Source of the DNA: Prochlorococcus sp. AG-315-D17
Lineage (GTDB): Bacteria; Cyanobacteriota; Cyanobacteriia; PCC-6307; Cyanobiaceae
Length of the DNA stretch: 27,853 nucleotides
Assembly: GCA_003283685.1 (NCBI GenBank)
Contig: QBWD01000009.1
Coordinates: 1-27,853, forward strand
Direction: 5' to 3'
The stretch's first letter is position 1. Each line of letters starts with the position of its first letter. Below, piece after piece: positions 1-7,480 of this stretch. The notes under the pieces are model-generated. The model did no database searches. It was not told the DNA's origin and saw only the letters and a program-made list of their open reading frames with translations. A program made the translations under genes and the position numbers.

Positions 1-2
1 TC

Positions 3-404
3 AATGTTAGAACAGCCCCTAAGACACTGGATAAATTACTAGAGTTATGTCTAAAAAATATACCGCAGAATCAAATGCCTTTACTAATAGGAGTAGGAGA
101 TACTGTTACCTCAGTCAAAGACAACTTAACGAATACTTGGTTAAGAGGAGGAAGTGACAGGAGGTTTTTAACTTTGATTCAACAGATTGGAAAGGCTTAC
201 AAAAAAGATAACCAGGTCATTTTTGTAAATAGTGGAAATGATCAGGTTTCTAGACCGCGAATTGAACATTCAAAAATGGACGGCATAAGCGATCTTAATG
301 ATGATTTAGAGTTCAACTTGATTATAAAGAATGGGCCAGAAGAATACATCAATTGGTTTGGAGAGTTAACTAGGAGAGTATTGAAAGATAAACAAATATT
401 TTAG
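3..404 (+). CDS. stpA: Probable glucosylglycerol 3-phosphatase (StpA-like), 3' part only
   Basis: The reading frame is open from the left edge of the window (first full codon at 3) to a TAG at 402-404, so this is the C-terminal piece of a longer protein; the ATG at 75 is internal. About 133 residues are visible. The segments GVGDTVTS and WLRGGSDR resemble the C-terminal part of cyanobacterial StpA, which removes phosphate from glucosylglycerol phosphate to release the compatible solute glucosylglycerol. The GDTVTS stretch would fit the acidic metal-binding loop of a HAD-type phosphatase. The assignment rests on family resemblance recalled from memory and the catalytic N-terminus lies outside the window, so a related sugar phosphatase is possible. 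The radical SAM gene follows on the same strand after an 82-base AT-rich gap. Confidence 0.55.
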   Translation, partial: NVRTAPKTLDKLLELCLKNIPQNQMPLLIGVGDTVTSVKDNLTNTWLRGGSDRRFLTLIQQIGKAYKKDNQVIFVNSGNDQVSRPRIEHSKMDGISDLNDDLEFNLIIKNGPEEYINWFGELTRRVLKDKQIF

Positions 405-486
405 AAACTAAGCTCTCAAAAGAAAATAAGCTTATAATTATATATATTAAATTAAATTATAATTTAGCTAAAATTAATTTAAAGAT

Positions 487-1425
487 ATGATTCCAATCAC
501 ATTCCCTAATATAAAAAGAGATTTTCTTGAGACTCTACAAATAAATATTGGTTATAAATGTAATCAAGCTTGCAGCCATTGTCATGTAAATGCGGGACCC
601 AATAGAAAAGAGATGATGAGTGAGGAAATTATCAAGATAATCCCTAAAGTTATAGAAGCAAATAATATAAAGGTCCTAGACATAACAGGTGGAGCGCCTG
701 AACTTCATCCAAAATTCAAACAACTTATAACTGAGGTGAAAAGTCTTGGCGTCCAGATTATAGATAGATGCAACCTAACAATACTTACTGAGCCAGGCTA
801 CAAAGATATGGCAAAGTTTTTAGCATTAAATAAAGTTAAAATTATCGCTTCACTTCCATGTTATTCAAAAGACAATGTAGATAAGCAAAGGGGAGTGGGT
901 GTTTTTGATAAAAGCATCCAAGCTTTAAAGACTCTCAACTCTTATGGCTATGGAATTGAAAATAATGAGCTCATATTAAATCTTGTATACAATCCCAATG
1001 GTCCCCAGCTCCCACCTTCACAGTTAGAGCTTGAAGAAACTTACAGGAAACAACTTAAAGATAGATTTGGGATTTATTTTACAAACTTATTTGTTCTAGC
1101 AAATATGCCAATAAATAGATTTGCCGATTACCTAACTCAGACTGGAAAACTTAAGGAATATTCTCAACTTCTAGAAGAAAGTTATAATTCCGATAATCTT
1201 CAATCAGTAATGTGTAAAAAAACTATAAGTGTTGACTGGAAAGGTTATTTATATGATTGTGATTTCAACCAACAACTAGGCATAAAATCAACTGGGGATA
1301 TAAAACATTTAAGAGATTTATTAAACCCACTTACATCTTTAAAAAATAATCCTATTTCAGTAGGAAATCATTGTTTTGGATGTACTGCTGGTGCAGGTTC
1401 AAGTTGTGGAGGAGAGTTAACTTGA
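487..1425 (+). CDS. arsS: ArsS-type radical SAM protein (arsenosugar biosynthesis family)
   Basis: The 312-residue protein has a radical SAM cluster motif CxxxCxxC at C25, C29 and C32, which binds the [4Fe-4S] cluster that cleaves S-adenosylmethionine. A C-terminal Cys-rich segment (CFGCTAGAGSSCGG, near residues 299-312) is typical of the rSAM/Cys-rich family that includes ArsS. ArsS acts after the methyltransferase ArsM to move an adenosyl-derived group onto dimethylarsenite, giving arsenosugar precursors. The length fits the family. No arsM lies in the window, so the substrate is inferred from family only. The ATG at 487 has no clear Shine-Dalgarno site. The gene converges with fur, with only 15 bases between the two stops. 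Confidence 0.8.
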   Translation: MIPITFPNIKRDFLETLQINIGYKCNQACSHCHVNAGPNRKEMMSEEIIKIIPKVIEANNIKVLDITGGAPELHPKFKQLITEVKSLGVQIIDRCNLTILTEPGYKDMAKFLALNKVKIIASLPCYSKDNVDKQRGVGVFDKSIQALKTLNSYGYGIENNELILNLVYNPNGPQLPPSQLELEETYRKQLKDRFGIYFTNLFVLANMPINRFADYLTQTGKLKEYSQLLEESYNSDNLQSVMCKKTISVDWKGYLYDCDFNQQLGIKSTGDIKHLRDLLNPLTSLKNNPISVGNHCFGCTAGAGSSCGGELT

Positions 1426-1440
1426 GTCATAAGTTCAATT

Positions 1441-1896
1441 TTAACTACACATAGAACACAGAGCCCGTACATTTAAAGTTGACTCTATTAATTTAAAACC
1501 AAACTTTTTAGCTGCTTCTTGGCCAGCCTGAATAACTTCATTACTTTCGAATTCCTCAGTTCTTCCACAATGGATACAAATCAAATGATGATGATCAGGA
1601 TTGTCGTGACTTAACAACTCAAAGCGATGTCCACCTTCACTTAATTCGAGTTCATTCAAGAAACCCATTTTAACAAGCAGCCTCAATGTTCGATAGATAG
1701 TGGCAAGCGAAACGCGTTTACTTTCACTTGTTAACTGAGCATGTACCTCCTCAGCACTCAAATGTACTCCTGAGCCAAGCCCCTCGAACAAAGCAAGAAT
1801 TTTTTTTCGTTGCGGAGTCATTCTCTTACCATCTTGATGAAGGCCAGACTCCAAAGGAGAACGATGAGAACTATATGAAGACTTAGGAATCAACAC
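1441..1896 (-). CDS. fur: Fur-family metal-responsive transcription regulator
   Basis: A 151-residue winged-helix repressor. The N-terminal domain carries the Fur signature RMTPQR (residues 25-30) and the recognition helix region SLATIYRTL (63-71). The C-terminal metal domain has a His-rich stretch (H102-H104) and two CxxC pairs, C107/C110 and C147/C150, expected to hold structural zinc. The ELELSEG segment is close to cyanobacterial Fur rather than Zur, so iron control is the best guess, though a PerR-type role is not excluded. The start is a GTG at 1896; an in-frame stop lies only eight codons upstream, and the next ATG (M26) would cut into the DNA-binding domain. The gene is divergent from the isochorismatase-fold gene, and several palindromes lie between them. 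Confidence 0.85.
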   Translation of the reverse strand: MLIPKSSYSSHRSPLESGLHQDGKRMTPQRKKILALFEGLGSGVHLSAEEVHAQLTSESKRVSLATIYRTLRLLVKMGFLNELELSEGGHRFELLSHDNPDHHHLICIHCGRTEEFESNEVIQAGQEAAKKFGFKLIESTLNVRALCSMCS

Positions 1897-1906
1897 AAAT
1901 CTGCCA

Positions 1907-1932
1907 TTCTCAATAGTTTATCGTAATGAGAA
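1907..1932. promoter_or_regulatory. Inverted repeat just upstream of fur (possible autoregulatory operator)
   Basis: TTCTCAATA (1907-1915) faces TAATGAGAA (1924-1932) with an 8-base spacer; the 9-bp arms have one mismatched pair. It ends 11 bases from the fur GTG, where a self-repressing regulator would bind. It does not closely match the classic 19-bp Fur box, so the bound protein is uncertain. Confidence 0.3.
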
Positions 1933-1979
1933 CAGGTTGCAACTTTGTTTATGTATGTTGAGCTTGCAAGTTCAGGCAT

Positions 1980-2002
1980 ATTAAGAACTTACTGTTCTTG
2001 AT
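1980..2002. promoter_or_regulatory. Inverted repeat over the -35 region of the isochorismatase-fold gene
   Basis: ATTAAGAAC (1980-1988) and GTTCTTGAT (1994-2002) form 9-bp arms with one mismatch around TTACT. A good -10 hexamer, TATACT, lies at 2010-2015, so the repeat covers the expected -35 zone, a typical repressor position. The GAAC-N5-GTTC core recalls LexA boxes, but known cyanobacterial and Gram-positive LexA sites have a 4-base spacer, so I do not call it LexA. Confidence 0.35.
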
Positions 2003-2038
2003 ATGGTTTTATACTAAAGAAAAATAATTAACAATAAA

Positions 2039-2647
2039 ATGGAGAGTCCTATCATTAAAAATAGAAATACTTGCAACGGAGAAATTGATTTTAATAGTCA
2101 ATCAATAAGAGAAGATCAAACATTACTTCTAATTGTAGATCACCAAGAAAAGCTTATACAAAAAATAGAGGGCAATAAGCTGATTACTTTCAATATAAAA
2201 AGACTAATTGATAGTTGTATATTATTAAATGTTGAAATAGTAATTTCCGAGCAGAATCCGTCAAGACTTGGGGAGACTTCAAAGGAAATATTACCTTTAA
2301 AAGATTTAATGAAATTTGAAAAGATGGAATTCAGCTGCCTTGAAAATCGAATTTTTAAAGACTACCTAAGTAAAAAATGTGTAAAGAATATTATTTTATG
2401 TGGAATAGAAAGTCACATATGTATTCTTCAAACTTCACTAGATCTATTATCGAATAAATTTAACGTTTTGATTCCCAGAGATGCTATTGGAAGTAGAAAT
2501 AATATAGACAACGAAACGGCTTTTATTAGACTAACTTCATCAGGTGCGATACCATCAACAACGGAAAGTCTAATATGTGAGCTATGTAAGAATGCAAGCA
2601 GAAAAGAATTTAAAGATATTAGTAGAATACTTAAAAAAACTATTTGA
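2039..2647 (+). CDS. Isochorismatase-family cysteine hydrolase
   Basis: The 202-residue protein has the fold and catalytic triad of isochorismatase-like hydrolases: D34 in LLIVDHQ, K95 in FEKME, and nucleophile C128 in GIESHICILQT. Members hydrolyse amides such as nicotinamide, ureidoglycine derivatives or isochorismate; the substrate cannot be read here. The short C-terminal form resembles the YcaC-like branch. The ATG at 2039 follows a putative -10 (TATACT at 2010-2015). It is transcribed away from fur and its control region holds several palindromes, so iron or redox regulation is possible but only inferred. The mscS-type gene follows on the same strand after about 100 bases. Confidence 0.8.
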   Translation: MESPIIKNRNTCNGEIDFNSQSIREDQTLLLIVDHQEKLIQKIEGNKLITFNIKRLIDSCILLNVEIVISEQNPSRLGETSKEILPLKDLMKFEKMEFSCLENRIFKDYLSKKCVKNIILCGIESHICILQTSLDLLSNKFNVLIPRDAIGSRNNIDNETAFIRLTSSGAIPSTTESLICELCKNASRKEFKDISRILKKTI

Positions 2648-2751
2648 ACCATTAAATTGACATCCAAAAGATAATTATTCATAGAGAAAATCAGCTAATA
2701 TATAGACAAAGACTAATAATCTGACAAAATAAATAAAAAGAGAAGATCGAC

Positions 2752-3774
2752 ATGAATGAATTTTATAAAAATCTCATAGTTGCAGTACTAAGCTTTACCA
2801 TAGGTTCTCTTATTTCACTAATAAGTCCAAAGATTCTAAGAAATATTTTAAACAAAATAACATCTAAGAGCAAAAGTAAAACTGATGATTATATTGCATC
2901 TCTATTGATTGACACAATCAAACCATTAGGATTCATATTAAGCTTTATTATCGGCTGGAAATTCTTACTAATTGGCGGATTAGTAGACAAAACATTTATA
3001 GGGATTAGTAAATTTATATGTCTTATTTATATAGTTAGTTTTATAAATAGAGTCTTTATAAAGATTATCCAAAGATGGGCTAACAGAGTGAATGATAAAT
3101 CTATTAGTGAAATGATTCGATCATTAAGCCCAATGGCTAGAGCCTTAGTTTGGAGTATAGGTATAATTTTTTATCTTCAAAATATGGGTGTCCAAATGGC
3201 CGCAATATGGGCACTATTAAGTGCTGGAGGGATTGGAGCTGGTCTTGCATTGAAAGAGCCCGTTCAAGAATTCTTTGAATACATAACTATACTTCTAGAT
3301 AAACCATTTCAAAGTGGTCAATTTATTCATATAGAAGGGATTTGGGCTAAAGTTGAAAGAGTTGGTGTTAGATCAACTCGCCTAAGGAGTATTAATGGAG
3401 AAGCGATTATAATGAGTAATAGTAGGCTCACAAATGGTGTAATATCAAATTATGCAGAGATGCAGAAAAGGAGACTAGTTCATAAGTTAGGTGTAGTATA
3501 TGAAACAAGCTATGAACAGACAAAGAATATACCCAATATTATAAAAGATATAATTGATAATACAGAAAATGCAATCTTTGATAGATGTCATTTTGTCGAG
3601 TTTTCCAATAGCAGTTTAGACTTTGAACTTGTTTATTACATCCCGACAAGTAATTACATTTTAGCAATGACGGCCCAACAAGAAATTAATCTAGAAATAA
3701 TGAATCGTTTCAAAAAAGAAGATATCAATTTTGCATACCCCACTCAAACAATTTATGTAAATAACTCAAATTAG
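2752..3774 (+). CDS. mscS: MscS-family small-conductance mechanosensitive channel
   Basis: A 340-residue membrane protein. Hydrophobic segments lie near residues 8-24, 57-77, 83-102 and 130-148, followed by the pore-lining helix rich in small residues (AAIWALLSAGGIGAGLALKE, about 150-170). The soluble beta domain after it contains the MscS-typical stretch IEGIWAKVERVGVRSTRLR and the NG..I.MSN turn. Such channels open under membrane tension and release ions and solutes during hypo-osmotic shock. Its presence a few kilobases from a probable glucosylglycerol phosphatase gene fits osmotic adaptation, although they do not form one operon. The 3' end overlaps the convergent dehydrogenase gene by 9 bp. 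Confidence 0.88.
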   Translation: MNEFYKNLIVAVLSFTIGSLISLISPKILRNILNKITSKSKSKTDDYIASLLIDTIKPLGFILSFIIGWKFLLIGGLVDKTFIGISKFICLIYIVSFINRVFIKIIQRWANRVNDKSISEMIRSLSPMARALVWSIGIIFYLQNMGVQMAAIWALLSAGGIGAGLALKEPVQEFFEYITILLDKPFQSGQFIHIEGIWAKVERVGVRSTRLRSINGEAIIMSNSRLTNGVISNYAEMQKRRLVHKLGVVYETSYEQTKNIPNIIKDIIDNTENAIFDRCHFVEFSNSSLDFELVYYIPTSNYILAMTAQQEINLEIMNRFKKEDINFAYPTQTIYVNNSN

Positions 3775-4785
3775 ATTTGTAACTAATTCATCAGATAGTT
3801 CCCATAGTCTTTCTGATAAGCCTTCAACATTACTTTCATCACTGGTACTAGTTCTTTCGAAAATAAACCTTCTAAGACTAACAATCTTATTACTATAGAA
3901 ATAAAAACAATTATTTTTATATTTTTCCAAAAGAACTAACTCACATAATAGTGAGCCAGCTTTCTCATTTGTTGTGGTTATACCTAATAAATCTCTAGCT
4001 AAGGTAGCGAAAATCAATTGCCCTAGCTCATTATATTTTCTACTATATCTAAAAAAGCTATCCTTCTCACTTGATATTACAAGGCCAGGTGCCCAGGCAA
4101 TTACTGGGATAGTATAATTCTTTTCTTGCAATCTATTGCTTAATTCCTTCGCAAATAAAATATTACATAACTTACTATCTTTATATGCTTTATCTGCATT
4201 AAATGATTTACCATCAAGCATTTCAAAACACCATTCTTTTTCCAATCCAGAAAAGTTACCTAGACTTGCCTTGAGACCTACTTTCCCTCCAGGGCTTGAG
4301 GGATTATGAACCTCTGAAGATGTAATAATAATTCTTGTGCTTTCAGTCTTATTTAAAAGAGGTAACAATCTACTGGTTAAATAATGATGTGCTAAATGAT
4401 TAACTGCAAAGGTTAATTCAACGCCTTGGGAAGAACGTCTTATCTCCTTTGAACCAGTATATTGTAAACCTGCATTAAGAATTAAAATATCTAATTCCTC
4501 TCTTCTTTCTATCATCTCATTACAAATAGAATCTATACTGTTCAGATCGGAAAGATCCATTATTGGTGTGGAAATTTTCCCTCTATGTGATAAATTAACC
4601 GGTATATCATTACACAACTTAATTAAAGTTTCATTAGCTCTAGTTATATTTCGACACGGTATAATAATATTGTGACCAAGAGAAATTAGTTTCAATGCGG
4701 CTTGATAGCCAATCCCAGAACTACCTCCTGTCAAGAGAATATTTAATGACTTATCTAGTATTAAATTATTTGTTTTTTTAATCAT
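3766..4785 (-). CDS. Short-chain dehydrogenase/reductase, protochlorophyllide reductase-like
   Basis: A 339-residue SDR. The nucleotide-binding motif TGGSSGIG spans residues 19-26, the NAG motif lies at 104-106, the catalytic serine zone at 156-157 and the YxxxK pair at Y201/K205. The wording around the active site (AYKDSKLCN) and the overall length resemble light-dependent protochlorophyllide oxidoreductase and retinol-dehydrogenase-like enzymes more than short 250-residue SDRs. It lacks many Cys residues expected in true POR, so I treat it as a POR-like paralogue of unknown substrate. The ATG at 4785 starts the gene; its 3' end overlaps the convergent mscS by 9 bp. Confidence 0.75.
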   Translation of the reverse strand: MIKKTNNLILDKSLNILLTGGSSGIGYQAALKLISLGHNIIIPCRNITRANETLIKLCNDIPVNLSHRGKISTPIMDLSDLNSIDSICNEMIERREELDILILNAGLQYTGSKEIRRSSQGVELTFAVNHLAHHYLTSRLLPLLNKTESTRIIITSSEVHNPSSPGGKVGLKASLGNFSGLEKEWCFEMLDGKSFNADKAYKDSKLCNILFAKELSNRLQEKNYTIPVIAWAPGLVISSEKDSFFRYSRKYNELGQLIFATLARDLLGITTTNEKAGSLLCELVLLEKYKNNCFYFYSNKIVSLRRFIFERTSTSDESNVEGLSERLWELSDELVTNLI

Positions 4786-5084
4786 TAATTTCGTTATCTT
4801 TGATTTTTATTATTAGAGGCTATAAAGAATTCTATTCATTCACTAAGGCATGATTTATCTTGGAATGTTATAAAGTATAGACAATACTTAAAAGAATACA
4901 TTGGATTAAGAAAAAGCGTTAATACATTTCAACTCCAATGCCATCTCGAGGTATTGTTTTATTCTATAGGTAAAGGTGTTCTCAGTGCTAACTCAAGGAG
5001 GTCAGAAAATAGCAAAATATCTTCTTGAAAATTTAAGTATTAAAATCATCTCCCATTTCTCAGTAATTATCTTTAGGAGGAGTC
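4786..5084. other. 299-bp leader region upstream of lycopene cyclase
   Basis: This gap lies between the divergent dehydrogenase and lycopene cyclase starts. One plus-strand frame is open for 74 codons (4804-5025) but lacks an ATG, and open runs of this length are expected by chance in such AT-rich DNA. A perfect anti-ribosome sequence AAGGAGGT sits at 4995-5002 without an ATG behind it. The end of the gap carries the possible leader ORF described separately. Confidence 0.5.
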
Positions 5085-5095
5085 ATGAGTACTAA
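4976..5095 (+). CDS. Possible 39-residue leader ORF overlapping the lycopene cyclase start
   Basis: From GTG at 4976, with AGG five bases upstream (4968-4970), a frame runs 39 codons to TAA at 5093-5095. It overlaps the first codons of the cyclase by 11 bases in another frame. Further in-frame starts could be GTG 4985, or ATA 5009, which follows AAGGAGGT (4995-5002) by six bases and might be a decayed ATG. The peptide would carry a hydrophobic stretch (SIKIISHFSVIIF) and a basic end. Its stop lies inside the first arm of the hairpin at 5088-5119. I do not recognise the product; it may be a regulatory leader, or chance. Confidence 0.25.
   Translation: MFSVLTQGGQKIAKYLLENLSIKIISHFSVIIFRRSHEY
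5075..5080 (+). promoter_or_regulatory. Strong ribosome binding site for lycopene cyclase
   Basis: AGGAGG ends four bases before the ATG at 5085. It is one of the few textbook Shine-Dalgarno sites in this window, and it supports that start even though a hairpin begins right behind the ATG. Confidence 0.75.
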
Positions 5096-6368
5096 TGCAT
5101 CAAAGCATGCATTAGTACTAGGCTCAGGTCCTGGTGCATTGTCAATAGCAGCCGCACTAGCAAATGAAAGATTAAATGTAGAGATTCTCTCAGAACAACC
5201 GCCTGATGAACCTTGGCCATTTACTTATGGTATTTGGGGTGAAGAAGTTGACGAACTTGGTCTAAGTAATTTATTAGAACATAGATGGATTAATACCGTT
5301 AGTTTTTTTGGTGAAGGAGATAAGGATCCAACCTCAAATAAAAATCAACCAACTAAACACAATAAAGATTATGGTCTATTCGATAAAAAGAAATTACAAG
5401 CTTATTGGTTGTCCCAATGTGAAAAGGCAAAAATCAAATGGAATAAAGGTAAAGCAATCAAACTAGAAACTAATCATTTAATTAGTACAGTCACAACATC
5501 AAATGGAGAAAATCTAAATGCTCGATTAATAGTTGATGCCACTGGCTATAAACCCGTTTTTATCAAGGCCCCAGATCAAGGTCCCGTAGCAGTCCAAACT
5601 TGTTATGGAATTGTAGGCGAATTCAATTCTCCTCCTGTTGAGGAGGGACAATTTGTCCTTATGGACTATCGCTGTGATCACCTTGGTTCAAAAGAAAAAA
5701 TGGAAGCCCCAACATTTTTGTATGCAATGGATATGGGGAATGGAAAGTATTTTTTAGAAGAAACATCATTAGGGCTATTTCCTCCTGTCTCAATTGATGT
5801 ACTGAAAGAAAGACTAAAAAAACGTCTAGAACATAGAGGTCTAAAACTAGAAAAACTTCAACATGAAGAACATGGTCTATATCTGCCTATGAATATGCCT
5901 ATACCAGACCTATCGCAACCGGTTCTTGGATTTGGTGGCTCCGCAGCCATGGTACATCCAGCATCTGGATATATGGTTGGTAGTCTACTTAGAAGAGCAC
6001 CAATGGTCGCGAAGGCAATTTCTTCGGCAATGAAAGATAGTGAGGCAACCCCTTCTGTAATAGCTCAAAAAGGGTGGGAAGTTTTATGGCCTTCTGAACT
6101 TAAAAAGAAACAAGCCCTATACAAATTTGGATTAGAGAAATTAATGAGGTTTGAAGATAAACAACTAAGGGATTTCTTTATACAATTTTTCAGTCTTCCA
6201 AACAAACAATGGTATGGATTCCTCACAAATAAACTAACACTTAAAGAGTTAATATTAGCAATGTGGGAAATGTTCAAGAAATCGCCATGGAATATAAAAT
6301 GGGGGTTAATGGAAATGCAAGGTAGAGAGTTTAATTTACTAATAAAATTCTTAGTTTATAATAAATAG
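5085..6368 (+). CDS. crtL-e: Lycopene cyclase (CrtL family, probably epsilon/beta type)
   Basis: A 427-residue flavoprotein of the plant-type lycopene cyclase family, which closes rings on linear lycopene to make carotenes at the thylakoid membrane. The N-terminal dinucleotide fold motif GSGPGA is at residues 13-18. The family segments EPWPFTYGIWGEE, FGGSAAMVHPASGYMVGSLLRRAP and the C-terminal FF.LP...WYGFL region are all present. Prochlorococcus has two such enzymes, CrtL-b and CrtL-e; the second makes the epsilon ring of alpha-carotene. I favour CrtL-e from its remembered chromosomal placement near pcb, not from diagnostic residues. The start is fixed by AGGAGG and by the short distance to the FAD motif. 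A dehydrogenase gene follows with no gap, suggesting co-transcription. Confidence 0.8.
   Translation: MSTNASKHALVLGSGPGALSIAAALANERLNVEILSEQPPDEPWPFTYGIWGEEVDELGLSNLLEHRWINTVSFFGEGDKDPTSNKNQPTKHNKDYGLFDKKKLQAYWLSQCEKAKIKWNKGKAIKLETNHLISTVTTSNGENLNARLIVDATGYKPVFIKAPDQGPVAVQTCYGIVGEFNSPPVEEGQFVLMDYRCDHLGSKEKMEAPTFLYAMDMGNGKYFLEETSLGLFPPVSIDVLKERLKKRLEHRGLKLEKLQHEEHGLYLPMNMPIPDLSQPVLGFGGSAAMVHPASGYMVGSLLRRAPMVAKAISSAMKDSEATPSVIAQKGWEVLWPSELKKKQALYKFGLEKLMRFEDKQLRDFFIQFFSLPNKQWYGFLTNKLTLKELILAMWEMFKKSPWNIKWGLMEMQGREFNLLIKFLVYNK
5088..5119 (+). promoter_or_regulatory. Perfect 13-bp hairpin at the start of the lycopene cyclase coding region
   Basis: AGTACTAATGCAT (5088-5100) and ATGCATTAGTACT (5107-5119) are exact reverse complements around the 6-base loop CAAAGC. 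The stem begins immediately after the ATG and spans codons 2-12 without breaking the frame. In mRNA it would sit in the ribosome landing zone and could restrain initiation; in DNA it could be a dimeric protein site. Function is inferred, but the repeat is read directly. Confidence 0.7.
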
Positions 6369-7082
6369 ATGAGAAAGGTTCTTATATCTGGCGCAAGTCG
6401 TGGTATAGGTAAAGCAATAGCAATCAGACTACTTAATGAAGGGCATTATGTAAGTTTGGGCATAAGAAATAAAGAAAGTCTAACAAATACGATACTAGAC
6501 TATAAAAAACATCCTTCAAAAAAACTAATTATACATAACTATAATGCAATTGATAATCAATCTTCAAAAGACTGGATAAATAAGACAGTTTCAACTTTTC
6601 AAGGAGTTGATACATTAATACATTGTGCTGGTATTTTAAAAAAAACCAAGCTTATATTTAAAGATGATGAGATACAAGATATAGAAGATATATGGAAAGT
6701 CAACGTTATGGGTCCATGGTTGCTAACAAGAAATGCATGGAACTATTTATCAATGAACAAGTCTGGAAGAATAATTGTATTAGTTTCAATGAGTGGCAAA
6801 CGAGCCAAAGGGAATTTGGCCAGTTATTCAATGAGCAAGTTTGCATTAATGAGCTTATGTCAAACGATGCGAAATGAAGGATGGGATAAAGGTATTAGAA
6901 TTACTGCTATTTGTCCAGGATGGGTAAACACAGATATGGCAAAAGATGTTAATAAATTACCAAAGAACGAAATGTCACAACCTAATGATATAGCAGAAAT
7001 TTGTTGCAACTTACTTAAACTGCCAAATCGTTCTGTCCCTTTTGAAATATCATTAAACTGCAATTTAGAGACAAGTATCTAA
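6369..7082 (+). CDS. Short-chain dehydrogenase/reductase
   Basis: A classical SDR of 237 residues. The NAD(P) motif GASRGIG is at residues 8-14, HCAG at 85-88, the structural Asn in KVNVMGP at 112, serine S140, and the catalytic YxxxK at Y153/K157. The PGWVNT motif after the active site is also typical. The substrate is unknown. The ATG at 6369 comes directly after the TAG of lycopene cyclase (6366-6368), so the two are probably translated from one mRNA; this suggests, but does not show, a link with pigment or lipid metabolism. No Shine-Dalgarno site is needed if translation is coupled. Confidence 0.8.
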   Translation: MRKVLISGASRGIGKAIAIRLLNEGHYVSLGIRNKESLTNTILDYKKHPSKKLIIHNYNAIDNQSSKDWINKTVSTFQGVDTLIHCAGILKKTKLIFKDDEIQDIEDIWKVNVMGPWLLTRNAWNYLSMNKSGRIIVLVSMSGKRAKGNLASYSMSKFALMSLCQTMRNEGWDKGIRITAICPGWVNTDMAKDVNKLPKNEMSQPNDIAEICCNLLKLPNRSVPFEISLNCNLETSI

Positions 7083-7106
7083 ATGTTGTCTTAATCCGAT
7101 ATATTT

Positions 7107-7361
7107 TCAGGCTGTTTCTTGAGGCTTCTTGAAAAGATTCAATAATCCTACTAATAACGATTTTAAATATCTGTGAAAATAGTTTCTATACAAACCACCC
7201 AAAGCTTTGCCTACCGAGTATGTTCTCTGAATTAAACCTACAACAAAATTAAAAAGCCATAAGATTATAAGAACTGTAAGAGCCAAAGACGCAATTGAAT
7301 AAAATTTATCAAGTTGCTCTTGAATAGGCTCAAGAAATTGAAGGTAGTCAGAAATGTTCAT
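7107..7361 (-). CDS. Small membrane protein of unknown function
   Basis: An 84-residue protein I do not recognise. One hydrophobic segment runs from about residue 22 to 45 (ASLALTVLIILWLFNFVVGLI), preceded by an acidic amphipathic N-terminus and followed by a basic Tyr-rich region (RTYSVGKALGGLYRNYFHRYLK). This layout suggests a single-pass protein of the cytoplasmic or thylakoid membrane with a positively charged cytoplasmic tail. It stands between convergent and divergent neighbours and is probably monocistronic. The ATG at 7361 is taken because no better start exists nearby. Confidence 0.6.
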   Translation of the reverse strand: MNISDYLQFLEPIQEQLDKFYSIASLALTVLIILWLFNFVVGLIQRTYSVGKALGGLYRNYFHRYLKSLLVGLLNLFKKPQETA

Positions 7362-7480
7362 AACCTAGCTCAATCCCCTTATCAATTAAGTCACTTATAG
7401 CGAAAACCAGGCCAACTAGCAATCAGGATAATTAACTAAGTTCATATAATTCATGTTAAGTATTAAATAAGAAATCATTA

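Noticed and set aside
432..462. AT-only inverted repeat TTATAATT/AATTATAA between the first two genes
   Set aside because: Eight A/T pairs with a 15-base loop in AT-rich DNA are not convincing as a terminator.
1983..1999. LexA (SOS) box
   Set aside because: The spacer is five bases rather than four, and no SOS gene is adjacent; kept only as an unassigned palindrome.
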